Positions 17,869 to 27,751 of a stretch of 64,000 nucleotides of DNA are shown here, piece by piece. Below the pieces are notes generated by a model that was given only the letters and a program-made list of their open reading frames with translations, made no database searches and had not been told where the DNA came from. The stretch is from Lachnospiraceae bacterium (GTDB lineage: Bacteria; Bacillota; Clostridia; Lachnospirales; Lachnospiraceae). The DNA lies in NCBI GenBank assembly GCA_009774395.1, contig VSNQ01000004.1, positions 1-64,000 on the forward strand. The letters run 5' to 3'. The position numbers and the translations under genes were made by a program. Position 1 is the stretch's first letter, and each line of letters opens with the position of its first letter.

Positions 17869-18887
17869 GAAAATTATTAAATTCGCTTTATATAACCGAT
17901 GAAACCATGTGGCTGTCACTTGATGGTGAAAATATCGTATGCAAAAATGAAGAAGGTGAAAAATTTCGTATGCCTTTTATCAATATTGAAGATATTTTCT
18001 GTTTCTCCTATCTCGGTTGCTCTCCCGCTCTTATGGGAAAATGTGCTGATTTAGGAATATCCTTAAATTTTATTTCACCACAAGGAGAATTTCTCGCACG
18101 CGTACAAGGAAAAACAAAGGGAAATATTTTTCTTAGGAAGGCACAGTTTGAACAGTTTGCCTCCCCGCCGATTATACTTGCCCAAAATACTGTCGCCGCT
18201 AAGATATATAATACGCTCTATCTTATAAAACGCTCGCTTAGGGATAATCCTCAAATAGATGAAACTGGTGAAATTTCCAAATGTATTCAATATCTTCAAA
18301 AGGGCATAGACTCCACTTACGAAGCTACAGACACAGATTCTCTTTTGGGAATCGAAGGCAATTGCGCAAAAGAATATTTCGGTATTTTTGATAAACTGAT
18401 CTTAACGCAAAAGGAAGATTTTTTCCTCGTTAATCGGACGAAACGTCCACCACTTGACAAAGTAAACGCCATGCTCTCCTATTTATATACAATTATGACA
18501 AGTTCTTACGCTTCTGCTTTGGAAAGTGTCGGACTTGATAGTTGTTATGGCTTTTATCACGCACTGCGCTCCGGCAGAAGCAGCTTAGCCTGCGATCTCG
18601 TTGAAGAATCAAGATCGATTATTGAACGTTTGGTTTTAACTTTGATTAATCTAAGAAAAATAAATGCAAAAGATTTTGAAACACAGGAAAGTGGCGCTGT
18701 ATTTTTAACAAAAGAGGGAAAGAAAAAAATATTAACAGCTTGGCAGGAAAAACGCCGCAGCACAATTCTTCACCCATACACAAAAGAAAAAATTCCAATA
18801 GGACTGCTGCCCTTTGTCCAAAGCTCACTGCTTGCAAAATATATTCGCGGAGAAATCACAGAATATCCATGCTTTCTGCAGAAATAA
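17865..18887 (+). CDS. cas1: Cas1 integrase (type I-C)
   Basis: The metal-dependent integrase that joins new spacers to the array. Likely catalytic residues sit in GIEGNCAKEYF (Glu), YGFYHALRSGRSSLACDLVEE (His and Asp). It is 340 residues, normal for I-C. The last codons lie inside the first unit of a degenerate 70-bp repeat that fills the gap to cas2. Confidence 0.95.
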   Translation: MRKLLNSLYITDETMWLSLDGENIVCKNEEGEKFRMPFINIEDIFCFSYLGCSPALMGKCADLGISLNFISPQGEFLARVQGKTKGNIFLRKAQFEQFASPPIILAQNTVAAKIYNTLYLIKRSLRDNPQIDETGEISKCIQYLQKGIDSTYEATDTDSLLGIEGNCAKEYFGIFDKLILTQKEDFFLVNRTKRPPLDKVNAMLSYLYTIMTSSYASALESVGLDSCYGFYHALRSGRSSLACDLVEESRSIIERLVLTLINLRKINAKDFETQESGAVFLTKEGKKKILTAWQEKRRSTILHPYTKEKIPIGLLPFVQSSLLAKYIRGEITEYPCFLQK

Positions 18888-19024
18888 AAAATATATGTCC
18901 AAGAAAACAAGATGGCATGGAGAAACCGCAGAATATTGATGCTGTTTGGAAAAATAGTTTGTATACAGCAAATCTAAAGCGGATTTTAAAAGAAATCGCA
19001 GAATATTGATGCTGTCTGGAAAAT
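18850..19024. repeat. Three-unit 70-bp repeat spanning the cas1 3' end and the cas1-cas2 gap
   Basis: A motif of about 35 bases, GAGAAAyCrCAGAATATyGATGC then TGTyTGGAAAA, starts at 18850 (within cas1), 18920 and about 18990, always 70 bases apart. Units 2 and 3 are nearly identical over the motif; unit 1 is diverged, as coding constraint would require. The roughly 35 bases between motifs are not alike. The layout looks CRISPR-like, but the motif does not resemble the local I-C repeat. Confidence 0.75.
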
Positions 19025-19038
19025 AGGAGGAAATGCTT

Positions 19039-19329
19039 ATGATGGTTTTAGTCAGTTATGATGTATGTACAACCGACGATAAAGGAAAGACACGTCTGCG
19101 CAAAGTTGCAAAAGAATGTGTAAATTATGGGCAGCGTGTTCAAAATTCCGTTTTTGAAATTGACACCGATTATGGTACTTTCTTGAAAGTGAAAGATAAA
19201 CTAATGAAATTAATTGATACAAAACAGGACAGCTTACGATTTTATTATCTTGGGAATAACTGGCAACATAGGGTGGAACACTTTGGTTCTAAAGAAACTT
19301 ATAATCCGGAAGGGGTCTTGATATTGTAA
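19039..19329 (+). CDS. cas2: Cas2 adaptation protein (type I-C)
   Basis: The small ferredoxin-fold partner of Cas1. The sequence MMVLVSYDV followed by KGKTRLRKVAKECVNYGQRVQNSVFE is textbook I-C Cas2, about 96 residues. AGGAGG at 19025-19030 favours ATG 19039 (8-base spacing) over ATG 19033 (2-base spacing). It is not overlapped with cas1, unlike the other adaptation genes. Confidence 0.95.
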   Translation: MMVLVSYDVCTTDDKGKTRLRKVAKECVNYGQRVQNSVFEIDTDYGTFLKVKDKLMKLIDTKQDSLRFYYLGNNWQHRVEHFGSKETYNPEGVLIL

Positions 19330-19573
19330 ATAGATTTTTTAGAGGTATATGGATAAATATGAACATATTTTCGATTGTTTTTACATAGGATTTGTTAATG
19401 CTATTTTTGCGAAGCTGTGATAATATTAAAACATAGGGAGGTTCGCAAAAAAATAAGCGTTATAAAGGGGGTTTTAGGATGAATTTGTGATAATTTAAAT
19501 TAAAAAGAATAGTAAAATTGTAGATTATATTTGTATTTAGTAGATACTATATAGTGGACTACAATATGTTGCG
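19330..19573 (+). promoter_or_regulatory. CRISPR leader with putative array promoter
   Basis: This AT-rich 244-base tract between cas2 and the first repeat is the expected leader. A possible promoter is TTGTAG at 19518-19523, 17 bases, then TAGATA at 19541-19546, placing the transcript start about 20 bases before repeat 1. TTTTTGCGAA at 19404-19413 and TTCGCAAAAA at 19442-19451 form a 10-bp inverted repeat with a 28-base loop. TGTGATAAT recurs at 19416 and 19486. I see no open frame worth calling. Confidence 0.6.
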
Positions 19574-22027
19574 GTCGCACTCCGCGTGGGGTGCGTGAGT
19601 TGAAATTTCCGTGAAACATCGGAAATGTTCGGCATGAGCCGTCGCACTCCGCGTGGGGTGCGTGAGTTGAAATGTTGAATTACCAAGGCAAGAAAGAGTT
19701 TATGAACGTCGCACTCCGCGTGGGGTGCGTGAGTTGAAATTATGGACGATTATATTGATGAAGAAGATTCGATGCCTGTCGCACTCCGCGTGGGGTGCGT
19801 GAGTTGAAATGTTAAACAGACTGCCGGCAGAGGTTAAAATGGTAGTCGCACTCCGCGTGGGGTGCGTGAGTTGAAATTATGCAATCTTGCCATTTTTTCC
19901 ACTCCTTTCCATACGTCGCACTCCGCGTGGGGTGCGTGAGTTGAAATATAATGTCTTGCTGCATTGGCTGCTGCATTGGCGTCGCACTCCGCGTGGGGTG
20001 CGTGAGTTGAAATGCGAGGATTATAAGGAGATTGACGATGGTTTATCGTCGCACTCCGCGTGGGGTGCGTGAGTTGAAATTGAAGATAAAGTCGGCGAGG
20101 GCAGATATTCAATTGAGTCGCACTCCGCGTGGGGTGCGTGAGTTGAAATCGAGCATTGATTAGAAATGCCATTACCATAGCGTCGCACTCCGCGTGGGGT
20201 GCGTGAGTTGAAATGGATATAGCTTCTCCCAGTTTATCGGTCGGAAAGTCGCACTCCGCGTGGGGTGCGTGAGTTGAAATTGATCATTGCAAATTTGTAT
20301 ATTAAAAACCACCGGTCGCACTCCGCGTGGGGTGCGTGAGTTGAAATATTGTTTTCGTTTTCATACATAGCCCATGCTTCGTCGCACTCCGCGTGGGGTG
20401 CGTGAGTTGAAATATCTCCTCTTTGTGTTGCGCCGTTGTATCGCCCATTGTCGCACTCCGCGTGGGGTGCGTGAGTTGAAATCATATTTTCCGCTATCCA
20501 TTGCAGATTAGTATGTAGTCGCACTCCGCGTGGGGTGCGTGAGTTGAAATTCCCGTACCCCGTGCACCCCATAAAAATATAAAGTCGCACTCCGCGTGGG
20601 GTGCGTGAGTTGAAATTTGCCATGTAGCTAATACCTGATAATAACGCGTGTCGCACTCCGCGTGGGGTGCGTGAGTTGAAATTAATTCAGTTTTGCCGTT
20701 AAAATATTTTTGCACTGTCGCACTCCGCGTGGGGTGCGTGAGTTGAAATTTCAAAACTATATACTACAATTTTGTATGACATGTCGCACTCCGCGTGGGG
20801 TGCGTGAGTTGAAATGCGCATTGTTAATAATATCCATATACGTGGGGTTTGTCGCACTCCGCGTGGGGTGCGTGAGTTGAAATCGTACCGTCCCATATTG
20901 TCTGTGCGGTTGTTTGTGTCGCACTCCGCGTGGGGTGCGTGAGTTGAAATAACAAGTTGGCAGATAGTGAGTATCGCGACGTTGTCGCACTCCGCGTGGG
21001 GTGCGTGAGTTGAAATATCACCCGTCTGTGTAATATCATCTGTAATTTGGTCGCACTCCGCGTGGGGTGCGTGAGTTGAAATTTTCTTGTTTATAATATC
21101 CAGCTGTGCCTGTGTTCGGTCGCACTCCGCGTGGGGTGCGTGAGTTGAAATTTTATTTCGTGTTGCATTTCGTGTTGCATAGTTTGTCGCACTCCGCGTG
21201 GGGTGCGTGAGTTGAAATTGTGCAGTTCGGGAACAATCAAAAATTTTAAATCGTCGCACTCCGCGTGGGGTGCGTGAGTTGAAATGTATATCTGCATTTC
21301 ACGATGGACGATAATCTTTCGTCGCACTCCGCGTGGGGTGCGTGAGTTGAAATTGGTGCAATGACGTATTTTTGTATCAAATACCCGGTCGCACTCCGCG
21401 TGGGGTGCGTGAGTTGAAATCTCGCAGTTGTTCCACAAATAGACAAACGCTCCAAGTCGCACTCCGCGTGGGGTGCGTGAGTTGAAATTGGTTCTATGGT
21501 TTTTTCCACAATCACGCCATGTCGCACTCCGCGTGGGGTGCGTGAGTTGAAATAAAGATTTAAAAGGTGTGTCAACGAAAAAGTTTGAAGTCGCACTCCG
21601 CGTGGGGTGCGTGAGTTGAAATGTCATTTTCAAACTCCCCGTCTGAGACCTGTAATGTCGCACTCCGCGTGGGGTGCGTGAGTTGAAATCGTCTGCGATA
21701 ATGGGTATTCTGAAATCTATATACGTCGCACTCCGCGTGGGGTGCGTGAGTTGAAATTTCTAATCCCTGTGTATCGCCACCAATCTCAACAAGTCGCACT
21801 CCGCGTGGGGTGCGTGAGTTGAAATCCCATAACCCATCAACAAACAACCAATCCAGCAGTCGCACTCCGCGTAGGGTGCGTGAGTTGAAATAACATATAG
21901 CCCTGCGCCTCTAGCTGCTCTAGCCCGTCGCATTCCGCGTGGGGGGTGTGAGTTGAAATATCATACAAGGCTTTCTATGATTCCACGATATAAGATCACA
22001 CTCCATGCGGGGTACGTAAGTTATAAT
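19574..22027 (+). CRISPR. Type I-C CRISPR array, 37 repeats and 36 spacers
   Basis: The repeat is 33 bp, beginning GTCGCACTCCGCG, with the stem halves GCACTCC and GGGGTGC, and ending GTGAGTTGAAAT, the classic I-C terminus. Repeat starts run from 19574, 19641, 19708, 19778 through 21793; these 34 appear identical. Repeat 35 (21859) has one change, repeat 36 (21927) several, and repeat 37 (21995-22027) is heavily decayed. Spacers are 32-37 bases. Decay away from cas2 shows the leader side is at 19574. Spacers 1-36 all differ; I saw no spacer that matches this window. Confidence 0.99.
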
Positions 22028-22132
22028 CTCGTACATGGGTACTTAAAAGCAGAAACAGAAATATCGCTTTCCATATAGGAGCGAAAATTTAAATCATCAT
22101 TATTATATTCTTATTCTGTCTCACAGAATACA

Positions 22133-22166
22133 CAATCACGCCCCATAAGGCGCGTGATTGAATCAC
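22133..22166 (+). other. Possible relic of an older I-C-type CRISPR repeat
   Basis: AATCACGCCCCATAAGG followed by CGCGTGATTGAATCAC has the I-C repeat architecture (GC stem, then GTGATTGAA) but not this array's sequence. The stem AATCACG / CGTGATT is perfect. It lies 105 bases past the last recognisable repeat. It may be a decayed repeat or just a hairpin ending transcripts before mutL. The rest of 22028-22257 shows no gene. Confidence 0.4.
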
Positions 22167-22257
22167 AAATACCAATTTAATATACAAATCTCCCCCCAAA
22201 ATCCTCCCTACCCCCTTCCACACAAAAAACACAAATTAAAGCATACTCCTCTCCTCT

Positions 22258-24390
22258 TTACACAATCCTCTTAAACTTCTTCTCTATCTCATACTTCGTC
22301 ATTGCAATAATTGTAGGCCTTCCATGGGGACAGTTATAGGGGTTGTCAAGTTCTAATAGCTGTTCAATCAGCATATCCGCTTCTTTCAATGTAAGTGAGT
22401 TATTCCCTTTAACGGCTGCCTTACACGCCATAGATGCAATTTTTTCACGGATAATCTGTGGCAGACCTTTTATTGGGCTTTCCAGCATTTGGGTTAAGAT
22501 TTCTTCAAACAAATCTTTAATATGGAAGCTAAACAGGTCATATGGCACCCCACGGATTGCATATGCATTTATACCAAAATCCTCAATTTGAAATCCAAGT
22601 TCCTCGAAGTAATTTTGATAATTTTGAATTAAATCCGCCTCTTTTGGTGTAACGTTTATAATTACCGGTGGCGTTAATACCTGCGTATAAACTTCATTGG
22701 TTTCAACTTTCTTTAAAATATGTTCATACTTTACTTTTTCGTGGGCAGCGTGCTGATCAATCATTAGCATTTTATCCCGATATTCTACAATCCAATAAGT
22801 ATCAAAAACCTGCCCTACTATCCGATACTCTTGTTTTGCCTGACGTGTTAACAGCTTTTCATCAAAAAAATTAATCTGCCTCGTTTCCGTTACCATATTT
22901 TGCACCGATGGGCTGGCAACATTATTATGCTCCGAATGATTTTGAACAATATGGCTTTGTGCAGTATTATTAATACGGTTATCCTCAAAAAATCCCTCCG
23001 CAGCAGAACCCTCCATATTTTTATTCTCTATAACCGTTCCCGTTGCTTTCGCAGTATTTATTGGAGGATATAATGCTTGTGCTGATTTGTCTGAAATATT
23101 ATTTTTATTATTTTTGTTTTCGCTAGGATATATGGCACTTGTGTCGTTTTTCGTCGCCTGATTACTTAATGTTTTATAAACATTATTATTATTTGTTCCG
23201 TAATGAATATCTTCCATTAAAATATTTGGGACTAACCTATTTGAAACCGACATATTGGGAGTAAAAGCATTGGAAGGCAAATCCGTTGAAGCTTCCTGTC
23301 TTCGCTGTTTTTCAAAGGGTTCAGGCGGCTGTTGTTTCGGTGCTGTCTTGTCTACTTTCGACAGCTTTTCTTCGCGTCCGATTGTTGCCTTGGGTATCAT
23401 TTCCTGCTGTGCCAAAAAATCTGAAATATTGTCGGCAATTAATTTATACAAGCTATTTTGATTAGAAAAACGAACTTCCATTTTCGTAGGATGCACATTT
23501 ACATCAACATTCTCCGTTGGCACTATTATATGTATTACGCAGAAAGGATACCGATGCTGCATCATATATGACTGATAACCCTCCTCAATCGCTTTCGCTA
23601 TAATTTTGCTTTTTATATATCGGTTATTTACAAAGTAATTTTCATAGTTTCTATTGGCACGGTTTAACATAGGCTTTCCCAGATAGCCAGACAATGTAAT
23701 ATCTTTTTCTGTTACTTGAAACTCCATCATTTCATTAGTAATTTCTCTGCCAAAAATACGGTAAATCACAGCTCTTAAATCACCGTCGCCGTTAGTAAAG
23801 AATTTCGTTTGTCCATTCATAACATATTTAAAAGAAATCTCTGGACGCGATAATGCCATATGTTCCAATAAATCCGTAATATAACTGCCTTCTGTCATTG
23901 CGGTTTTTAAAAATTTTCGCCGAACAGGTGTATTGAAAAATAAGTTTCTTACAATAAAAGTCGTTCCATCCGGTGCGCCGACCTCCTCAAATGCTGTTTC
24001 TTCTGCGCCCTCAAGCGCATAGCGGGTACCTATCATAGAATCTTTTGTTTTGGTGATTATCTCTATTTTCGCCACTGCTGCAATACTTGAAAGCGCTTCT
24101 CCGCGGAATCCCATGCTGTGAAGGCTCATTAAATCCGCAGCCGTGTCAATTTTGCTGGTAGCGTGTCTTAGAAAAGCATTGCGAACTTGTTCCTTTTCAA
24201 TGCCTGCACCGTCATCTGTTACACGGATAAATTCAATACCGCCCTCTTTAATTTCTACTGTAACGGCTTTTGCGCCTGCATCCATTGCATTTTCTACAAG
24301 TTCTTTTACAACGCTTGCCGGACGCTCAACCACTTCACCTGCTGCTATTTTATCTATGGTACTATTATCCAGTATATGTATCTTTGCCAT
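22258..24390 (-). CDS. mutL: DNA mismatch repair protein MutL
   Basis: A GHKL ATPase and latent nicking endonuclease of mismatch repair. The N-terminal ATPase shows VKELVENAMDAGA, DDGAGI and GFRGEALSSIA. The C-terminal domain carries the endonuclease motif DQHAAHEKVKYEH and the zinc-side motif NCPHGRP, so it belongs to the nicking type of MutL found in bacteria without MutH. The linker (about residues 335-510) is long and rich in Asn, Ser and Thr. ATG 24390 (MAKIHILDN) has GGAGGG six bases upstream; the frame extends slightly to 24405 without need. It starts 39 bases after mutS. Confidence 0.97.
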   Translation of the reverse strand: MAKIHILDNSTIDKIAAGEVVERPASVVKELVENAMDAGAKAVTVEIKEGGIEFIRVTDDGAGIEKEQVRNAFLRHATSKIDTAADLMSLHSMGFRGEALSSIAAVAKIEIITKTKDSMIGTRYALEGAEETAFEEVGAPDGTTFIVRNLFFNTPVRRKFLKTAMTEGSYITDLLEHMALSRPEISFKYVMNGQTKFFTNGDGDLRAVIYRIFGREITNEMMEFQVTEKDITLSGYLGKPMLNRANRNYENYFVNNRYIKSKIIAKAIEEGYQSYMMQHRYPFCVIHIIVPTENVDVNVHPTKMEVRFSNQNSLYKLIADNISDFLAQQEMIPKATIGREEKLSKVDKTAPKQQPPEPFEKQRRQEASTDLPSNAFTPNMSVSNRLVPNILMEDIHYGTNNNNVYKTLSNQATKNDTSAIYPSENKNNKNNISDKSAQALYPPINTAKATGTVIENKNMEGSAAEGFFEDNRINNTAQSHIVQNHSEHNNVASPSVQNMVTETRQINFFDEKLLTRQAKQEYRIVGQVFDTYWIVEYRDKMLMIDQHAAHEKVKYEHILKKVETNEVYTQVLTPPVIINVTPKEADLIQNYQNYFEELGFQIEDFGINAYAIRGVPYDLFSFHIKDLFEEILTQMLESPIKGLPQIIREKIASMACKAAVKGNNSLTLKEADMLIEQLLELDNPYNCPHGRPTIIAMTKYEIEKKFKRIV

Positions 24391-24429
24391 TCTATCCCTC
24401 CACACAAACCGCTACACCAAGAAATCACA

Positions 24430-27075
24430 TTACCACCGATTTTTCAGCTTATTCTGCAAGCGGTACAATGTATTTAGCGCATCTAACGGCGTCATATTCT
24501 GCACGTCAATTTCTTTTAACTCTTTAATAATATCCTCATCTTTCACAGATTCTAACAGCGACATTTGCCCTAAATCAACCTCATCAAAATGTTTTACCTT
24601 CTTCTTTTCACTCTTGAAATCAACAGAAATGCTCTGCACTTTCTCCGTAATATCATTATCGCTTAACTGTTCCGCAATTTCCTTCGCACGGTCAATTACC
24701 ATATCGGGCACGCCTGCGAGTTTTGCCACTTGTATTCCATAGCTTCTGTCAGCGCCGCCTTTAATAATTTTGCGCAGAAATACAATATCGTCGCCCTTTT
24801 CCTTAACAGCAATGCAGTAATTATTTACGTTGTTCATTTTTCCTTCTAATTCCGTCAGCTCATGATAATGTGTTGCAAACAATGTTTTAGCCCCCAGAAT
24901 CTTAGGATTGCTAATATGCTCAATCACAGCCCATGCAATACTTAATCCGTCAAACGTAGATGTTCCACGTCCAATTTCATCAAGCACCAAAAGGCTGTTC
25001 GATGTAGCATTGCGCAGAATATTTGCGACTTCATTCATCTCTACCATAAATGTGCTTTGACCGCTTGCAAGATCATCCGAAGCGCCTACACGGGTAAAAA
25101 TTCTGTCCACAATCCCAATATTTGCGCTTTTTGCCGGAACAAAACTGCCAAGCTGCGCCATTAAAACAATTAATGCGGACTGGCGCATATATGTGGATTT
25201 TCCTGCCATATTCGGGCCTGTAATTACAGAAATACAATGCTTTCCATTATTTAAATAAGTGTCATTGCCGACAAACATATCGTGATCTATCATCTTCTCG
25301 ACAACGGGATGCCGACCATCTTTAATATCAATCATTCCTTTATCATTGAGTGTAGGTCTGACATAATGGTTCTGCTCTGCTACCACCGAAAGCGATGCAA
25401 ATACATCTAAACGCGCAATTGCTTTTGCCGTCCGTTGAATCCGCTCCAACTGACTGGCAATATCGTCCCTGATTTTGCAAAACATATCATACTCTAAGGT
25501 ATTAAGCTTATCTTCTGCATTTAAAATCGTATCCTCCAATTCCTTTAATTTCGCCGTTGTATATCGCTCTGCATTGACAAGTGTCTGCTTCCTGACATAA
25601 TCCGGCGGCACAAGGTTTTTAAAGGAATTAGTCACTTCAAAATAATAGCCAAACACTTTATTGTACTTAATCTTGAGATTCTTAATGCCTGTCCGTTCTC
25701 TGTCATCCTCCTCCAGCTTGGCAAGCCAATTTTTTCCATTTGTCTTGGCAGCGCGCAGACGATCGATATCCGCGTCATACCCTTCTTTAATAATCCCGCC
25801 CTCGCGAATTACAATTGGCGGGTCATCGCAGATAGATTTTAGTATCATTTCATATAAATCTTCCAAACCATCAATCTGCTCCTCAATTTCTCGCAAAAGT
25901 TTGGCATCCATCTCTCTCAGTACCGTTTTAATATGTGGAAGCATTTCCATTGAATTTGCAAAAGAAGTTAAATCTCTTGGATTTGCCGTTTTATAACTAA
26001 CTTTTCCAAGCAAGCGCTCCATATCATAAATCGGATTTAAGTATTCCCGTATCTCATCTCTTGCAACCGTATTTTGGCAAAGCTGCTCAATCGCATCCAA
26101 TCTATCCTGAATCGCATCCATATAAATAAGCGGCTGTTCAATATCGTTGCGAAGCTGTCTGGCTCCCATTGCCGTTTTTGTTTTGTCCAGCACCCATAAA
26201 AGTGAACCGCGCTTCTGCTTTTCCCGCAGCGTTTCTGTTAATTCCAAGTTCCGCCTTGTCGAACTATCCAACAACATAAAACGGCTTGTCAAATATGGTG
26301 TAATATGTGTAATATGCGCAAGCTGTGTTTTCTGTGTATCTAACAAGTAACGCATTGCCGCTCCCGCTGAAATCAAACCTGTTGGAAAATCCTCCAATCC
26401 CATACCAGCAAGCGTTTTTACCTTAAAATGCTCCATTAAACATTTGCGGCAGCCATCATCATCAAAATACCAAGGTTCCAAAGCGTACACCGATATTTTC
26501 AGGCGGTTTTTTAAATCATCAAGGTCAAAACCACACATTAAAAAGGCATCATTGCAGATAATTTCCGCTGGCATATATTTAAAAATCTCGTCAGCAAGCT
26601 TTGTCAGCCCGTCCACCTCGGTCATATAAAAATCACCCGTAGTAACATCCGCAATCGAAACACCGATTTTATTCTGAAAAAACGCTATGCACATCAAAAA
26701 GTTATTTTTTGACTCCTCCAACGATTGTAAATTCAAATTTGTTCCTGGTGTAACAATTCTCGTTACATCTCGTTTTACCAGTCCCTTTGCAAGTTTCGCG
26801 TCCTCTACCTGTTCACAGATTGCAACTTTATATCCCCTAGAAACCAGCCTAGTTAAATAAGTATCCAACGCATGATACGGAACACCGCACATCGGCGCAC
26901 GCTCCTCCAAACCGCAGTCCTTCCCCGTCAGCGTCAGTTCTAATTCTTGTGACACCAGCTTTGCATCCTCAAAAAACATTTCATAAAAATCACCAAGCCT
27001 GTAAAAAAGGATACAATCCTTGTATTGCTTCTTTGTTTCCACATACTGCTGCATCATCGGCGTTAATCCTGCCAT
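24430..27075 (-). CDS. mutS: DNA mismatch repair protein MutS
   Basis: Mismatch sensor, 881 residues. The mispair-reading Phe-x-Glu is in YRLGDFYEMFFEDA near residue 30; the ATPase has TGPNMAGKSTYMRQ, the Walker B LLVLDEIGRGTSTFDG and ATHYHELTELE. It forms an operon with mutL. The upstream ribosome site is weak (AAGG), and the 737 bases beyond carry only repeats and hairpins. Confidence 0.97.
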   Translation of the reverse strand: MAGLTPMMQQYVETKKQYKDCILFYRLGDFYEMFFEDAKLVSQELELTLTGKDCGLEERAPMCGVPYHALDTYLTRLVSRGYKVAICEQVEDAKLAKGLVKRDVTRIVTPGTNLNLQSLEESKNNFLMCIAFFQNKIGVSIADVTTGDFYMTEVDGLTKLADEIFKYMPAEIICNDAFLMCGFDLDDLKNRLKISVYALEPWYFDDDGCRKCLMEHFKVKTLAGMGLEDFPTGLISAGAAMRYLLDTQKTQLAHITHITPYLTSRFMLLDSSTRRNLELTETLREKQKRGSLLWVLDKTKTAMGARQLRNDIEQPLIYMDAIQDRLDAIEQLCQNTVARDEIREYLNPIYDMERLLGKVSYKTANPRDLTSFANSMEMLPHIKTVLREMDAKLLREIEEQIDGLEDLYEMILKSICDDPPIVIREGGIIKEGYDADIDRLRAAKTNGKNWLAKLEEDDRERTGIKNLKIKYNKVFGYYFEVTNSFKNLVPPDYVRKQTLVNAERYTTAKLKELEDTILNAEDKLNTLEYDMFCKIRDDIASQLERIQRTAKAIARLDVFASLSVVAEQNHYVRPTLNDKGMIDIKDGRHPVVEKMIDHDMFVGNDTYLNNGKHCISVITGPNMAGKSTYMRQSALIVLMAQLGSFVPAKSANIGIVDRIFTRVGASDDLASGQSTFMVEMNEVANILRNATSNSLLVLDEIGRGTSTFDGLSIAWAVIEHISNPKILGAKTLFATHYHELTELEGKMNNVNNYCIAVKEKGDDIVFLRKIIKGGADRSYGIQVAKLAGVPDMVIDRAKEIAEQLSDNDITEKVQSISVDFKSEKKKVKHFDEVDLGQMSLLESVKDEDIIKELKEIDVQNMTPLDALNTLYRLQNKLKNRW

Positions 27076-27120
27076 ATTGTTTAACCTTGCCTTTCTTGTA
27101 TATTGTTAATTTCGCTTTAA

Positions 27121-27262
27121 AGAACACATCAAGCCATGCAAAACCACTTCGTGAAAACCACTTCGTGAAAACCACTTCGTGGTGGCTTGGCTTGGTACAT
27201 CTCAATCACTACGATTTCTTACGGACTTTGCAGCATAGTGCAAAGTCCTAGTATAATCCACG
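27121..27262. repeat. Family C repeat, copy 1, with 15-bp tandem CACTTCGTG units
   Basis: AAGCCATGCAAAACCACTTC is followed by CACTTCGTGAAAACC units, giving three CACTTCGTG in all, and closes with GTGGTGGCTTG. Then come a TACATCTCAATCACTACGATTTC block, TTACGGACTTTGCAGCATAG and GTGCAAAGTCCTA. The outer AAGCCA / TGGCTT and each CACTTCGTG are self-complementary. A second copy at 61731 has four CACTTCGTG. It lies upstream of mutS. Confidence 0.8.
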
Positions 27263-27304
27263 CTAAATACCTTAATGTTTGGCGCAGAATATTTTTCTGA
27301 GAGT

Positions 27305-27422
27305 ACTGCTTCACAAACGAAGGCGTAGCGGTGGCTACGCTGAGGCTTGTGGAGTAGTGCTATCAGGAAAATAGGCAAGCGAAACATAAGGTTATTTCGC
27401 GCGGATTATACTAGTATAATCC
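27305..27422. other. Two strong palindromes upstream of mutS
   Basis: At 27305-27357 ACTGCTTCACAAAC pairs with GCTTGTGGAGTAGT around an inner stem GCGTAGC / GCTACGC. At 27403-27422 GGATTATACTAGTATAATCC is a perfect 20-bp palindrome; its right half CTAGTATAATCCAC also occurs at 27248-27261. Neither is followed by a clear T-run. Role unknown. Confidence 0.6.
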
Positions 27423-27544
27423 ACTTTAATTTCTGAACCGTTCCTAAATATCCAAAAACAAATGCGCAAGACTTACACAAGCGAGCCGAGGGTATCTTTT
27501 CCCTTTGCCTGCACGAATCATATTTCCTATAAATGCCTGTGCGC

Positions 27545-27717
27545 ATACACATCTCATATCCTTCTCCACTACTCGCTGCGCGCCCCTGCGCCGCTTTTGC
27601 GGCATACTTCCTCTGCATGGAGCTGCGCAATCGAGTAAAGAAGATTCATTTTCACTACTCGTGCGCCGCCGATACGCCATGCAATGGCATATTTCCTCTG
27701 CATCGGCGTGTGCATAT
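27545..27717. repeat. Two imperfect GC-rich units of about 80 bp
   Basis: CACTACTCG with a GC-rich stretch, then TTCCTCTGCAT and a GTGC/GCGCA ending, occurs at about 27569-27640 and again at about 27652-27714. Each unit contains its own hairpin (GCCGCTTTTGCGGC in the first; GCCATGCAATGGC in the second). Their base composition is well above the surroundings. Short open frames here on both strands are by-products. Confidence 0.55.
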
Positions 27718-27718
27718 A

Positions 27719-27751
27719 AAAACGGGCAAAGAAAAACCGTTTGCCCGTTTT
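27719..27751. terminator. Rho-independent terminator of sulP, likely bidirectional
   Basis: AAACGGGCAAA and TTTGCCCGTTT form an 11-bp stem around a 9-base loop, with A-rich sequence on the left and TTTTTATT on the right. Read on the minus strand it ends the sulP message about 60 bases past its stop. Confidence 0.85.

Noticed and set aside
18740..19009. An 89-codon open frame overlapping the end of cas1.
   Set aside because: It runs through the 70-bp repeat, is out of frame with cas1, has no ribosome site and no recognisable domain.
19834..21865. Long minus-strand open frames across the array with repeated ISTHAPHAECD-type peptides.
   Set aside because: They are translations of the CRISPR repeat, which happens to lack stops. 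The peptide pattern is a known annotation artefact.
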